Positions 1 to 9,519 of a stretch of 58,889 nt of DNA are shown here, one piece after another. The notes below the pieces were generated by a model. It was not told where the DNA came from. It searched no databases and saw nothing but the letters and a program-made list of their open reading frames with translations. How positions within the stretch are numbered: position 1 is the first letter of the stretch; the number at the start of each line of letters is the position of its first letter. The DNA is from Bacteroidales bacterium UBA4893 (GTDB taxonomy: Bacteria; Bacteroidota; Bacteroidia; Bacteroidales; P3). The translations under genes were made by a program, and so were the position numbers. Where the stretch lies: contig DHCV01000011.1 in assembly GCA_002399025.1 (NCBI GenBank), positions 1-58,889 of the forward strand, given 5' to 3'.

Positions 1-327
1 TTAATATATTTTAGGAATTGGAGTTTGTTCTCCTGAAATTTAATTTAGGATAAATAGTCCTAAACAAACCTAATGAATGATTTACATCTGCAAATATACT
101 AAATTATTTTGAATAGGGAATTGTTTTTTATGAATTATTTCATTAAATATTCTCTGTAAAAGAGATTGTTTAGCATCTTGGTTCTATATTATTTTGAAGG
201 ATAATAAAAAAAAGCATTTACAAGAGATTTGAAAGATAGGTTTCTAAAGTAAAAAAGATTTAAAAGAATAAGTCTTCTGCAACAAATATATTAATAAATC
301 GTAAGCAAAATAATAAATAAGAATAAT
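1..327. other. AT-rich flank without a gene
   Basis: No credible coding region is visible before trmD. A perfect 7-bp hairpin, TTTAGGA / TCCTAAA, lies at 44-64. It has no T-run, so it is not a convincing terminator. A minus-strand promoter-like element at 91-98 suggests that a divergent gene leaves the window to the left. The rest (120-327) is AT-rich leader of trmD, in which I see no clear RNA structure. Confidence 0.4.
91..98 (-). promoter_or_regulatory. Possible -7 promoter element (TATATTTG) facing left
   Basis: The minus strand reads TATATTTG followed by CAG, which matches the Bacteroidota -7 consensus. No good -33 TTG is seen at the usual distance. It would transcribe a gene lying outside the window. 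Confidence 0.35.
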
Positions 328-1008
328 ATGCATATAGATATAATTACACTTTTTCCAGAATTACTTTCAAATATATTTTCTCATTCAATTATGCAACGTT
401 CACAAACAAAAGGAATTGTTAGCGTTGAATTTCATAATTTGAGGGATTATGCTTTGAATAAATATAAGAGAGTTGATGATTATGCTTTTGGAGGAGCCGC
501 AGGTATGGTAATGCAAATTGAACCAATATTTAATTGTTTGAATGATTTGAGGCAAAGAAGAGAATATGATGAGATTATATACACTGCTCCAGATGGAGAG
601 ATGCTAAATCAATCAATATCAAATGAACTTTCATTGAAAAATAATATATGTATTCTTTGTGGACACTATAAAGGAATTGATGAGAGAGTACGTGAACATT
701 TAATAACAAGAGAAATTTCAATTGGGAATTATGTTTTAAGTGGAGGAGAGCTGGCAGCAGCAGTAATATCTGATTCTATTATAAGAGTGATACCAGGAGT
801 ATTAAACGATGAAACCTCTGCTCTAACTGATTCATTTCAGAATGATTTAGTCGCACCTCCCGTTTACAGTCGTCCTGCAGAGTTTAATGGTTGGAAAGTT
901 CCAGAAGTTTTATTGTCTGGTAATCAAAAACTAATTGATAATTGGAACTTTGAACAATCAATTACTCGCACTAAAAAGAGAAGACCAGATATTTTAAAGA
1001 ATAAATAA
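328..1008 (+). CDS. trmD: tRNA (guanine-N1-)-methyltransferase TrmD
   Basis: TrmD transfers a methyl group from SAM to N1 of G37 in tRNAs, a modification that prevents +1 frameshifting. At 226 residues the protein has the usual family length. Family landmarks are all present: an N-terminal DIITLFPE start, the LCGHYKGIDERV knot segment (about residues 110-121), the SIGNYVLSGGE SAM-binding loop, an Asp in the TDSFQND segment where the catalytic Asp normally lies, and the PPVYSRP / VLLSGN stretch near the C-terminus. It stands alone, separated by 57 nt from the following unrelated membrane-protein gene. The start is the first ATG and matches the family N-terminus. Confidence 0.97.
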   Translation: MHIDIITLFPELLSNIFSHSIMQRSQTKGIVSVEFHNLRDYALNKYKRVDDYAFGGAAGMVMQIEPIFNCLNDLRQRREYDEIIYTAPDGEMLNQSISNELSLKNNICILCGHYKGIDERVREHLITREISIGNYVLSGGELAAAVISDSIIRVIPGVLNDETSALTDSFQNDLVAPPVYSRPAEFNGWKVPEVLLSGNQKLIDNWNFEQSITRTKKRRPDILKNK

Positions 1009-1015
1009 TGTAAAA

Positions 1016-1049
1016 TTTGCTAATCACATTGTATTTTTACTTAATTTTG
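1016..1049 (+). promoter_or_regulatory. Probable promoter of the 1066 membrane-protein gene
   Basis: TTTG at 1016-1019 and TAATTTTG at 1042-1049 are separated by 22 nt. Transcription would start about 10 nt before the ATG at 1066. Confidence 0.4.
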
Positions 1050-1065
1050 CTCCAAATATTTAATT

Positions 1066-2235
1066 ATGATTAATAAGTTATTAGAAAAGGAATCGTTTAC
1101 ATTTTCATCTAATTGGTATAAGCAAAACAAAAGGGCATACTTTTTTCTTTTGTTTGATATATTTTTCATTCTTCTTTTGGCAATTTTCTCATTTAAAGAA
1201 TACTTAATCGGAAATTTAGATAAAAACTTAACTTATGATGGGTTACTGTTTTTACTTTTGATGTTTATACTGTTAATTTTTCGATTTAATCTCTCTCTTT
1301 TAGTGTTTGCCAAACAAAAGTTAGGAATTCCTATTGCTATAATGTTCATATTAATTATTATTTATGTAGAAACTAAATACGTTGATTCCACATCTCCATT
1401 TATTATTATTTTTAATTCAGTAGTTTATTTTATTAATAAGTTCTTTATTGCTGTTCCTGAAACTCTTGCAAATATTATTACTTATGTTTTATATTTCTAT
1501 TTGTTCTATGCTCCAATAGTAATTTATTCTTATTATATTTTATTTAAGCTTAAACTCAATACGACTGCCAAACCATTCGATGTATTTACTGGCTTTTATG
1601 CTACAACTCTATCAAAAAAGTTAAGAGTAATGGATGTAATTGTTGTAAGTTTCTTTATTGCAATAGCTATGTGGGTGGGAATAATATCAATTGACATCAA
1701 ATGGGCATTTTTAGCCGTACCTCTTTCAGTTTACTCTATTTATGAGTTTTGTAAGAGAATAAAATTAAATACATTAGTTAAGGGTAAACAAAAATTGTTG
1801 GTTTACACAATTGCAGCAATTTTGTTAACCCTTATTATTTATACTCAAAGACTTCCTTATTGGGGATTAGCAATATTGATATTTTCATTAGTAGCAATGT
1901 ATCTTCTATTCTTTCAATTTACAAAAACACATTTTAAATCACTGATAATAGTAACCATATCTTTTTTTATAATTCCTTCATTATGTTTAGGGTACAATAT
2001 TTTTGCATTTCCTCAATATGGAGTTATTAATAATAGCGTTCCTTTTGAAAATGAAAAGATATTCTATATTATTAAAGATAAGGATGGAAATTTTGGAATA
2101 AGGAATCGTTCTTTTAAAATAATAAAACCAGCTTACAAAAGCATAGAGTACAATACTAAAAATATTATTTTGATGAAAAATCAAAATAATGAATGGGAAA
2201 CTTTTGATTTAGAGAATGATATTTTTGTTTATTAA
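1066..2235 (+). CDS. Polytopic membrane protein with a C-terminal soluble tail
   Basis: I do not recognise a named family. The protein has 389 residues. About residues 20-315 form roughly ten hydrophobic segments, for example near 24-44, 60-80, 89-104, 110-130, 139-160, 192-230 and 247-315. The last 70 residues are soluble. They contain one stretch (KDGNFGIRN ... IIKPAYKSIEY) that resembles a WG-type repeat, a short beta-rich unit, but one copy is too little to name the domain. It is convergent with the S9 peptidase operon, 51 nt away, and has its own promoter-like element. A role in the inner membrane is certain from topology; the function is unknown. Confidence 0.75.
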   Translation: MINKLLEKESFTFSSNWYKQNKRAYFFLLFDIFFILLLAIFSFKEYLIGNLDKNLTYDGLLFLLLMFILLIFRFNLSLLVFAKQKLGIPIAIMFILIIIYVETKYVDSTSPFIIIFNSVVYFINKFFIAVPETLANIITYVLYFYLFYAPIVIYSYYILFKLKLNTTAKPFDVFTGFYATTLSKKLRVMDVIVVSFFIAIAMWVGIISIDIKWAFLAVPLSVYSIYEFCKRIKLNTLVKGKQKLLVYTIAAILLTLIIYTQRLPYWGLAILIFSLVAMYLLFFQFTKTHFKSLIIVTISFFIIPSLCLGYNIFAFPQYGVINNSVPFENEKIFYIIKDKDGNFGIRNRSFKIIKPAYKSIEYNTKNIILMKNQNNEWETFDLENDIFVY

Positions 2236-2286
2236 AATTACCACTTTAGAAGGATAACCTCTGAATAAATACTTCAATCAGTTTGT

Positions 2287-4803
2287 TTATAGATTAGTGT
2301 TTGGAAATAATGCTTCCCACCAAGTATTTTCTTGTTTTAAGTATTTGGCAAAATAAGCAAATATTGTGTTATTCCATTTCATTCTTTTGTCAAAATCAAC
2401 AATGCCGTGATTTTCTCCTTTTACAGAAATAAACTCAACATCCTTACCTAAAATCTTCAAAGCATTAAACATCTGAATGCTTTCTCCAATAGGAACATTT
2501 GTGTCAGAATCTCCATGAAGAAGCAAAATAGGAGTATTAATTTTGTGAGCATTAAATAATGGACTTCTTTCAACATATATATCCTTTCTGTTCCATGGAT
2601 AGGAGTGAGCAGTTGCACCAGAAGAATAGGAGTATCCCCAATAACCTTCACCCCAATAGGATGTAATATCAGATATCCCAGCATGAGAGATAGCACAAGC
2701 AAAAATATCTGTTTTTGTTTGAAGAAGCATTGTCATAAAACCACCATAACTTGCTCCCATACAACCAATCTTTGAAGCATCAATAAATGAATTTTCCTTA
2801 CAGAGTTTCTTTACTCCAAATATTATTTCATCAGCAGTTCTTTCTCCCCAAGCATTAACATGACGTGCTGCAAATTCTTGACCATAGCCAGTTGTTCCAC
2901 TTGGATTTAAAACATAAACAATATATCCTTGAGCAGTATAAAGGTATGCCGAATAACGCATTTCAAAACTTCTATCTGTAGGGGAAGTGCCACCATAATA
3001 ATAAACTATCATTGGATATTTCTTAGTGGAGTCAAAATCATAAGGTAAATAATATCGACCTTCAATATTAGTACCTTTATAATCAAAATTCCATTCTTTC
3101 ATTTCACCAATAGCCAAATTCTCCTTGCTTTTTGACTTATAAACCTTTATTGGTGAGATTCCATTTTCAATATTTTTTGAAGTATAAACAATAGGAAAAT
3201 CATTATATCTTTGACCATGATATACAATATTTTCTCCATTTAAATCTACATCAAATGAGGAAACTATATCTAATCCAAGCTCAATTTTATTTATAGATTT
3301 TGAGTCAAAATTATATTGATAAACAGAAATAGAATCTTTGTTTTCAGCAACGATAAAAAGCTTACCATTATCTGTAATTCTAACACTATTAACTGATGGA
3401 TTAAAGTTCTTTGTAATGCATTCAATCTCTTTAGTTTTAGTGTCTAAAACAAATAATAATCCATGATAAGAATTAGGAATTACGCCTTTCTTTAAAGTAT
3501 TCCCTATTGAATTAAAGGCTTCACCACTTCCAAATACAACAACCTTATCTGAATTAGGTAAATACTTAGCATAAGAAACAAAAGCATCTTGATTTACAAT
3601 AGTATCAACCTTAAAAGTATTTAGATTGATTTGAAATATTGATTTCTTATCAAAAGGTCTTTGAGTTATATTATCATAGGAAACTGAGAAAAGAATTGAA
3701 TTTGTTGATGGATTATAATCATTAAGATATGTAGAATGATAACCAAAAGTCAGGGGTTGTAAGGTTTTGGTATTTATATCATATAAAGATAGATTAGTTC
3801 TATTTCTCCATCCTTCAATTCTATCATCTGGTAGTAAATAACGAGTGAGATCTTCTTTTGAATTATCAATTTTTGAAGTCTGTGAAATTATAATCAGATT
3901 ATTATTAAGCGATGAAAGAGAAACACTGCCTTCTGGCAAGTTTTCAAGAAAAGTTGTTTTCTTCCCATCAATTGTTTGAATAATTAATTTATTATTGTCA
4001 TTTTTCTTATCTAAATAGTACAGCTTATCACTCCATTTTTCTTTAGAATCTTTAATGCCAACCCACTTAATTGATGAATTCCCTTCTTCATTACAAACTA
4101 ATTCGGGTTCATTCCCCAATACATTATATATATTATACCCATAGGTTCTTTTTCCCTTGTCATCAACATCCATATACTTTACTAAAACATAATTCCCATT
4201 AGGGGAGATGGAAGAAGAATATATATTCCTTCCAGTAAGCATTGTTTTAAGAGTTAAGCCAGTTCTATTCTCCTTAGAATCATTATTTGATATTAGTAAA
4301 TCTCCTTTTTCTTGTTCCAAACGAAATTCATGAATATTGTTTTCATCCGAAACTAAGAATGTAAACGAAAGTGTGTATGAACCTGGTTCCAAGTTCAAAT
4401 CAAAAGAAATTTTACTCTCGTCATTTAAAGAATCTTTTATCTCTAATCTTTCTTTAATTGTTTTTCCATCGAGAGCTATTTTCACTTTATCTGTTGCAAA
4501 CAACTTTAATCTTGATTTTGTGTATGTATTAACTTTAATCATCGCAACATAGGTCTTTATCAAAAAAGACTCCTCTTTAACAACCATGTTCAATGTTTGA
4601 TTGAAAAGAATTTTTTCATATTTATTTTCAACTGTTAATTCTTTTAATGATGGAACCTGCAAAAGATTATCCATGTTGAATTTTTCTCCTTTGTTGTTAG
4701 TGGAATCCACCATAAAAGGTTTCCGAATTTCAATTTGAGAAAATGCTATTTCTGTATTAAGCAATACAAATAAAAAGAATGATAAAAAAATTAATCGTTT
4801 CAT
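2287..4803 (-). CDS. Secreted S9-family (prolyl oligopeptidase-type) serine peptidase
   Basis: Serine exopeptidase of the DPP/acylaminoacyl-peptidase type, expected to trim peptides in the periplasm or outside the cell. It has 838 residues. An N-terminal signal peptide (to about residue 22, ending FSQ) is followed by a beta-propeller-like region (about 180-560) and a C-terminal alpha/beta-hydrolase domain. The catalytic triad is readable: Ser about 685 in GASYGGF, Asp about 767 in GDSDTNVP and His about 799 in GENHG. It is the last gene of a five-gene minus-strand operon, 6 nt downstream of the YfhO gene. Substrate specificity cannot be read from the sequence; asparaginyl or dipeptidyl types remain possible. 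Confidence 0.92.
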   Translation of the reverse strand: MKRLIFLSFFLFVLLNTEIAFSQIEIRKPFMVDSTNNKGEKFNMDNLLQVPSLKELTVENKYEKILFNQTLNMVVKEESFLIKTYVAMIKVNTYTKSRLKLFATDKVKIALDGKTIKERLEIKDSLNDESKISFDLNLEPGSYTLSFTFLVSDENNIHEFRLEQEKGDLLISNNDSKENRTGLTLKTMLTGRNIYSSSISPNGNYVLVKYMDVDDKGKRTYGYNIYNVLGNEPELVCNEEGNSSIKWVGIKDSKEKWSDKLYYLDKKNDNNKLIIQTIDGKKTTFLENLPEGSVSLSSLNNNLIIISQTSKIDNSKEDLTRYLLPDDRIEGWRNRTNLSLYDINTKTLQPLTFGYHSTYLNDYNPSTNSILFSVSYDNITQRPFDKKSIFQINLNTFKVDTIVNQDAFVSYAKYLPNSDKVVVFGSGEAFNSIGNTLKKGVIPNSYHGLLFVLDTKTKEIECITKNFNPSVNSVRITDNGKLFIVAENKDSISVYQYNFDSKSINKIELGLDIVSSFDVDLNGENIVYHGQRYNDFPIVYTSKNIENGISPIKVYKSKSKENLAIGEMKEWNFDYKGTNIEGRYYLPYDFDSTKKYPMIVYYYGGTSPTDRSFEMRYSAYLYTAQGYIVYVLNPSGTTGYGQEFAARHVNAWGERTADEIIFGVKKLCKENSFIDASKIGCMGASYGGFMTMLLQTKTDIFACAISHAGISDITSYWGEGYWGYSYSSGATAHSYPWNRKDIYVERSPLFNAHKINTPILLLHGDSDTNVPIGESIQMFNALKILGKDVEFISVKGENHGIVDFDKRMKWNNTIFAYFAKYLKQENTWWEALFPNTNL

Positions 4804-4809
4804 AAGGAG

Positions 4810-7404
4810 TTATTTTTTAGCTGTTAAGGTTGATTTTCTGTTTTTATATATTGGATAAAAGATTGCAAAAAGTACGATCAAAACAAGAATAATTGAGCCA
4901 AAAAGAGATATTATATTAAATGTCTTAAAAGTATCAGACTCCAATTTAAACTCAATAACGTGATCTCCCTTTGGAACATTAATAGCTCTTAGGATATAAT
5001 TTGCTCTAAAGTATGGAACTTCCTTACCATCAATATATGCTTTCCAGTCTTCAGGATAATAAATTTCTGAACAAACCATAATACCATCAGATTTTGAACT
5101 TGTTGTATATTTCAAATATTCTGGAGAATTATTAGCGTCTCTTTCAAATTTGATTGTTGCAGTTGTATCAAAATAATTTATTGGCTTAACAATATTTTTA
5201 AAGCTAACATCAACAATAGCTTTTTCTTTTGGATTAATATTATCAAGCTTTAGGATTTCTTCATTTGCATCCTTAGCCCAATCAATCTTTGGAACAAACC
5301 ATGCAGCACCGCAAGCTTCAGTGTTTGGATAAGCTTGAACACCATCACCAGTTGGAAGAATTAAGAATTTTGTATCCAACATATTCAAAACACCTATATT
5401 GACAGCAACTTGTCCTTGATATGCTCTAAAGAATTGTCGTATTGGATTATTCATTAGTTTTACTTCATCAGACAAGTCATTTTGAACATAATTTCTATTG
5501 AGAAAATAAAAATCTATAATATCTTGATAACGTTGTAATTTAGCACCATGATATCCTCCAATTGAAGGATGAAAATAGGAGGTTGTTGCATCATTAAAAG
5601 TATTTACTGCAAGATTGTAAACCCTATAGTGATTAATATTATTTTCTTTAACCTGAGTAAGAATATCATTATCAGCAGAAGTAGGGTAAATTTCAGTTTC
5701 TTGTGTTTTTACAAAATTATTTTTAGTCAAATATCTCTTATCAACCCCCCAAAGGTCAACAACTACTAATATAATGAGTATGATAGTAACAATATACTCT
5801 TTTTTAATCTTTTCTATAGCAAATAAATATAATGCAGCAAAAGCACCTGCAATAAAAAGGAATGATCGCCAAGCATCAGAAACAAACATTGATTTTCTGT
5901 CTTCAAATAATGCTTGCATGAAATTATACCCTAAATACTCTTCAAACATTGCGTCTTTTGTTGAAGAAAATGAAGCAAAAGCTGAAGGCATAATTGCACA
6001 TAGAAGAGAAATTCCTCCAGCAATTCCAGCTGATATATAAAGTGCTTTTTTCTTTTTCTTATTGTCAATATCTCTTGAGAAAAACTCTTTCAATCCAAGT
6101 ACAGCAAGAATAATTATCGTAACATTTGCCAAAACTAAAGCCATTGAAGGTGTCCGGAACTTATTATAGAAAGGCAGATTATAGAAAAGCCATTCATTTA
6201 CAACTAAAAAGTTATTTCCCCATGATAGTATAAATGAAAGTATTGTTGCAAATAATAACCACCAACGCTCTCTTCCTTTAATTACAATAAAACCAAGCGT
6301 ACCTAAGAATATGATTATTGCTCCAAAATAAACAGTTCCTGCTGTAAAAGGTTGTTCACCCCAATATGAAGCTTGAATATATTGATTCATAACTTGATTA
6401 ATATTAGGATCATTTTGACGTAAAGGAGGAACTGATTGTGCTAAAGCAATCCTATTCTTTGCATTTTTTTCATATTTTTGGTCTGAACTTCCGCCTCCCT
6501 TAGCGTTTGGAATTAAAACTGTAAGACTTTCTCCTTTTCCGTAGCTCCATTGATAGGCATAATCAATTGTTAGCCCTTTTGCATTCTTTGTTTGAGTGTT
6601 TCCCTTTGGTTGAACAGTAATATCCGAACCTCCTCTCATTGTGTGTTTTAAATACTCTTGATTCATAGCAATCGAGGAAGAATTCGGCATTAATGCAATT
6701 GCAGAGCACAATATTAGCAAGACACCTCCAATCACATAATCCTTAATCTTCTTTTCTTTGATAGCAAAAACAAAAAAAGTGAGAGCCAAAATTATTCCTC
6801 CAAGCATTGTATAGTAGGTAATTTGGATATGAGAAAAGCTAATTTGAAAACCTAATGCAAGTATAAATAATGCACTACCAGAAAGATATTTCTTTCTAAA
6901 GACAAGTATCATTCCAGCAAAAATTGGTGCAATCATTGCCATTGCCCAAGCTTTTGTAATGTGTCCAACCTCAATAATTATTATATTATAGGATGCAAGT
7001 GCATAAGCTAAGGCAGCCAAAATACCTAACCAATAATTTCCTCCGAGTGCAATGACAAATACATAGAAACCTAACATGTAAAGGAACATCACACCTAAAT
7101 CTAAACTATTTCCCCAAAGTGTGATAGGTTTTGATAAAGGAGCTAATACATTATATGAATCTGGACCTAAAATTTGATAGGAAGGCATTCCTCCAAACAA
7201 TGAATTAGTCCAAGCAGCTCCGTTTCCTGTTGCTTTTTTATAATCTTGAAGTTCTTTAGACATACCTTTAAAGTTAGACATATCACTTTGACGAAGTTCT
7301 AATCCTTCCAAAACAGGAGAGAAATAAATTGCACTAACTGCCAAAAATATTAGGATTGCAATTATATGTGGCAAGAATTTCTTTAAATAGTTTTCCTTTT
7401 TCAT
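4810..7404 (-). CDS. YfhO-family integral membrane protein
   Basis: Large multispanning protein of 864 residues with about 12-14 hydrophobic helices. It has a long extracytoplasmic region between helices (about 250-340) and a beta-rich C-terminal domain (about 590-830) before a last helix. The first helix and following ESP/DMSNFKGM-like region, the long first loop and the C-terminal sugar-transfer-like layout resemble Bacteroidota YfhO proteins (GT-C-like). Firmicute homologues act in glycosylation of cell-surface polymers; the substrate here is unknown. It lies 13 nt downstream of the DUF4834 gene and 6 nt upstream of the S9 peptidase, so co-transcription is very likely. Confidence 0.85.
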   Translation of the reverse strand: MKKENYLKKFLPHIIAILIFLAVSAIYFSPVLEGLELRQSDMSNFKGMSKELQDYKKATGNGAAWTNSLFGGMPSYQILGPDSYNVLAPLSKPITLWGNSLDLGVMFLYMLGFYVFVIALGGNYWLGILAALAYALASYNIIIIEVGHITKAWAMAMIAPIFAGMILVFRKKYLSGSALFILALGFQISFSHIQITYYTMLGGIILALTFFVFAIKEKKIKDYVIGGVLLILCSAIALMPNSSSIAMNQEYLKHTMRGGSDITVQPKGNTQTKNAKGLTIDYAYQWSYGKGESLTVLIPNAKGGGSSDQKYEKNAKNRIALAQSVPPLRQNDPNINQVMNQYIQASYWGEQPFTAGTVYFGAIIIFLGTLGFIVIKGRERWWLLFATILSFILSWGNNFLVVNEWLFYNLPFYNKFRTPSMALVLANVTIIILAVLGLKEFFSRDIDNKKKKKALYISAGIAGGISLLCAIMPSAFASFSSTKDAMFEEYLGYNFMQALFEDRKSMFVSDAWRSFLFIAGAFAALYLFAIEKIKKEYIVTIILIILVVVDLWGVDKRYLTKNNFVKTQETEIYPTSADNDILTQVKENNINHYRVYNLAVNTFNDATTSYFHPSIGGYHGAKLQRYQDIIDFYFLNRNYVQNDLSDEVKLMNNPIRQFFRAYQGQVAVNIGVLNMLDTKFLILPTGDGVQAYPNTEACGAAWFVPKIDWAKDANEEILKLDNINPKEKAIVDVSFKNIVKPINYFDTTATIKFERDANNSPEYLKYTTSSKSDGIMVCSEIYYPEDWKAYIDGKEVPYFRANYILRAINVPKGDHVIEFKLESDTFKTFNIISLFGSIILVLIVLFAIFYPIYKNRKSTLTAKK

Positions 7405-7417
7405 TTTCTATATTAAT

Positions 7418-7633
7418 TTATTGTTTATCTTTATTTTCGTAGTATTTTTTTAATGAAGGATGAATATTTTGTGTATAACCCTTTTCTTTTCTATTGATAA
7501 TCTCCTGATTCTCTCTTTCAAATTTTTCCTTCATTTTATTTATTCTGTAATGTGTTATCTTAGGAATTATCAAAGAAGTAATGAGCCTAAAAACAATATA
7601 AAACAAAATTATCCCTAATAAAAAATCTATCAT
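7418..7633 (-). CDS. Small membrane protein, DUF4834-like
   Basis: A 71-residue protein with one N-terminal hydrophobic helix (about residues 2-22, starting MIDFLLGIILFYIVF). A basic, charged cytoplasmic tail follows, ending in PSLKKYYENKDKQ. This architecture and its position between a Usp-like gene and YfhO match small Bacteroidales proteins annotated as DUF4834. Spacing is 3 nt from the Usp-like gene and 13 nt to yfhO, so it is inside the operon. Function unknown; the family call is from general resemblance, not from a diagnostic motif. Confidence 0.6.
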   Translation of the reverse strand: MIDFLLGIILFYIVFRLITSLIIPKITHYRINKMKEKFERENQEIINRKEKGYTQNIHPSLKKYYENKDKQ

Positions 7634-7636
7634 AAC

Positions 7637-8488
7637 TTACTCACACAAAATAAATAAATCTTCACGAGGATTAACAAATAATACTGGTATTTGCTGCGTA
7701 TTATTTATTATCTTTCTTTCCTTAAGGTTAAAAATTTCTTCAAACCAACTCTTATTTTTTGTTGTTTGACAAATGATTAACCCAGCATTAGTTTCTTTTG
7801 CATAATCAATTGCTTGATAATCCACAAAAGTTTTGGAATTTGAAGATAGATTCAATCTATAATTTATCTTGAAATTATCAAACATTCTCATTAAAAACTT
7901 GATATTGAAGTGTAGTTGGTGACGGTAGAACTCATCTTTATAGTTATGATAATAAACTATTACCTCACTATTTGCAAATCTTCCAAAATAGGAACCCCAA
8001 AGTACTTTTTCCTTACTTTCTCTCATATGGTTTATTGTCATAATAACCCTATTGAAAGAGATTGGAGAATTATGATTTTGAGGTACTAAGAAATAGGCAA
8101 TACGTGAAGTGTATAAGTTTTTTAGCATAGTATTGGAGTTAGAGGCAAGCTTTTCATTATTATTCTTGCTTTCACTCGCAGCACTAACAAGCAATACTCC
8201 CGATAGGAAGAGTGGAATTTTATTTATTATATCCTTAGTTTTTCCCTCAATTGCACAATAAGAATGGAAGTCAACATCTGTTATTTTTGAGTTTAAATCC
8301 TTAAGTACTATCTCTGCTTCAGTGGTTGATATGCTTTTATATGCATTATCGGAAATATAAAGCAAGATAAGACCTTTCTTAAGCATTTTTGCAAAACTTA
8401 TTGCAGAGTCAATTATTGCTTGAGTATTTTCCAATTCAGGAAGATAAGCAATGATAAACTGGTCTTTTTTCTCTTTTTTCTCCGACAT
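7637..8488 (-). CDS. Universal stress protein (UspA)-like protein
   Basis: A 283-residue soluble protein that looks like two degenerate Usp (Rossmann-like) halves. Each half starts with a beta-strand (FIIAYLPE; FNRVIMTIN) and ends with a hydrophobic strand (GVLLVSAAS; IPVLFVN). The ATP-binding pattern G-x2-G-x9-G(S/T) is not evident, so a nucleotide-independent member is likely. It sits 6 nt downstream of the rhomboid gene and 3 nt upstream of the DUF4834 gene. The role is unknown; Usp proteins are usually linked to stress or energy status. Confidence 0.7.
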   Translation of the reverse strand: MSEKKEKKDQFIIAYLPELENTQAIIDSAISFAKMLKKGLILLYISDNAYKSISTTEAEIVLKDLNSKITDVDFHSYCAIEGKTKDIINKIPLFLSGVLLVSAASESKNNNEKLASNSNTMLKNLYTSRIAYFLVPQNHNSPISFNRVIMTINHMRESKEKVLWGSYFGRFANSEVIVYYHNYKDEFYRHQLHFNIKFLMRMFDNFKINYRLNLSSNSKTFVDYQAIDYAKETNAGLIICQTTKNKSWFEEIFNLKERKIINNTQQIPVLFVNPREDLFILCE

Positions 8489-8494
8489 TGAATC

Positions 8495-9190
8495 TTAAAA
8501 TTGAAATTTTCCCTTTTTCCAAAGCATAATCAAGATAAAGCCTGCCAAAGCTCCACCCAAATGCGCGAAGTGTGCAACTCCGTCAGATGTTCCAATAATT
8601 CCAAAAAACAGCTCTATAATTATATACCCTATAACAAACCACTTAGTTTTTATTGGTAAAAGGAAATATAGATAAATATAGGTATTTGGAAACATCATTC
8701 CAAAGGCAAGAAGCAGTCCAAAAACAATACCGGAAGCTCCAACTGTATTAATCTGGTTGAGATAATCCATGTAAGGAATTGTTTGAACACCGGTATTAAT
8801 AAATTCATAAGCACCATGTGCAATATCTCTATAAATAAAATAATAGGTAATCTGTTGAGTGATTGCAGCACCTAAGGCAGCTGTAAAACAAAAGAAAATA
8901 AATCGCTTAGCACCCCAAATATTCTCAAGAGTGTAACCAAACATCCAAATTGCAAACATATTAAAGAAGAGATGATTGAAATTCGCATGCATAAAAGAGT
9001 AGGTAATATACTGCCAATAATGATGACTATCAGCCATAAAGAAATGAAGTCCAAGATAATCCTCAAGGTTAATTCCTCTCATCTTAAGAACATAGGTTGA
9101 AAGGAACATTAAAACATTAATAATTAGCAAATTCTTACAAATAGGAGGTAAGAGATTAAATCTGTTAGGCCTGTATTGTTCGTTATACAT
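8495..9190 (-). CDS. Rhomboid-family intramembrane serine protease
   Basis: Cleaves transmembrane substrates within the bilayer. The 231-residue protein has six to seven predicted helices. Catalytic Ser153 lies in GASGIVFG and His210 in AHFAHLGG, the Ser-His dyad of active rhomboids. The HANFNHLFFNM segment (68-78) carries the conserved His/Asn residues of TM2. It is the first gene of the five-gene minus operon and has a well-formed promoter just upstream (9221-9253). All signature residues are present, so it should be an active protease; the substrate is unknown. Confidence 0.95.
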   Translation of the reverse strand: MYNEQYRPNRFNLLPPICKNLLIINVLMFLSTYVLKMRGINLEDYLGLHFFMADSHHYWQYITYSFMHANFNHLFFNMFAIWMFGYTLENIWGAKRFIFFCFTAALGAAITQQITYYFIYRDIAHGAYEFINTGVQTIPYMDYLNQINTVGASGIVFGLLLAFGMMFPNTYIYLYFLLPIKTKWFVIGYIIIELFFGIIGTSDGVAHFAHLGGALAGFILIMLWKKGKFQF

Positions 9191-9220
9191 TATTTTTTAT
9201 ATAGATTATCAATTAACCTG

Positions 9221-9253
9221 CAAATGTACATTATTTATTTAAAATAGCCAAAA
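9221..9253 (-). promoter_or_regulatory. Promoter of the rhomboid-Usp-DUF4834-YfhO-S9 operon
   Basis: The minus strand has TTTTG (9253-9249), a 20-nt spacer, then TACATTTG (9228-9221). Both elements and the spacing fit well. The predicted start leaves a leader of about 25 nt. Confidence 0.7.
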
Positions 9254-9341
9254 CTTCATTTATGCTACATTTGTATTATTAATTGGAGAATAAAATATTG
9301 CTCTATGACTAAAATATTTATTCTTTTTATTCATTAAAAAT

Positions 9342-9425
9342 AAAACCTTGTTTCAACAAATTAAAACCTCGTTTTAATAAATTAGAATTTGATTTCAGTA
9401 AACTAAAACTTTGTTTTAATAAATT
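9342..9425. repeat. Four tandem 21-bp repeats upstream of gyrA
   Basis: Exact period of 21 bp: units at 9342-9362, 9363-9383, 9384-9404 and 9405-9425. Units 1, 2 and 4 share AAAACnTnGTTTnAAnAAAT; unit 3 is divergent (AGAATTTGATTTCAGTAAAC). There are no spacers, so it is not a CRISPR. The array ends 55 bp before the gyrA -7 element. Confidence 0.8.
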
Positions 9426-9479
9426 ATCTCTATATAATATTTTCAAATAGGTTTTTCAAGATATTTTCAAAAAATATTG

Positions 9480-9487
9480 TATCTTCG
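9480..9487 (+). promoter_or_regulatory. Probable gyrA -7 element (TATCTTCG)
   Basis: TATCTTCG followed by CAGATTG matches the -7 consensus with one mismatch and lies 33 nt before the ATG. The -33 region (TTTTTC around 9452-9457) is weak. Confidence 0.5.
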
Positions 9488-9519
9488 CAGATTGAAATGA
9501 CTCAGAAAATTAAATAAAA

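Larger units (their letters stand above)
9191..9519. other. Divergent rhomboid/gyrA intergenic region
   Basis: This 329-nt region carries the rhomboid-operon promoter at 9221-9253 (minus), a four-copy 21-bp tandem repeat at 9342-9425, and a -7-like element for gyrA at 9480-9487. The stretch 9254-9341 is AT-rich and shows nothing recognisable. Confidence 0.6.

Noticed and set aside
9342..9425. CRISPR array upstream of gyrA
   Set aside because: Units are contiguous with no spacers, only 21 bp, and there are no cas genes.
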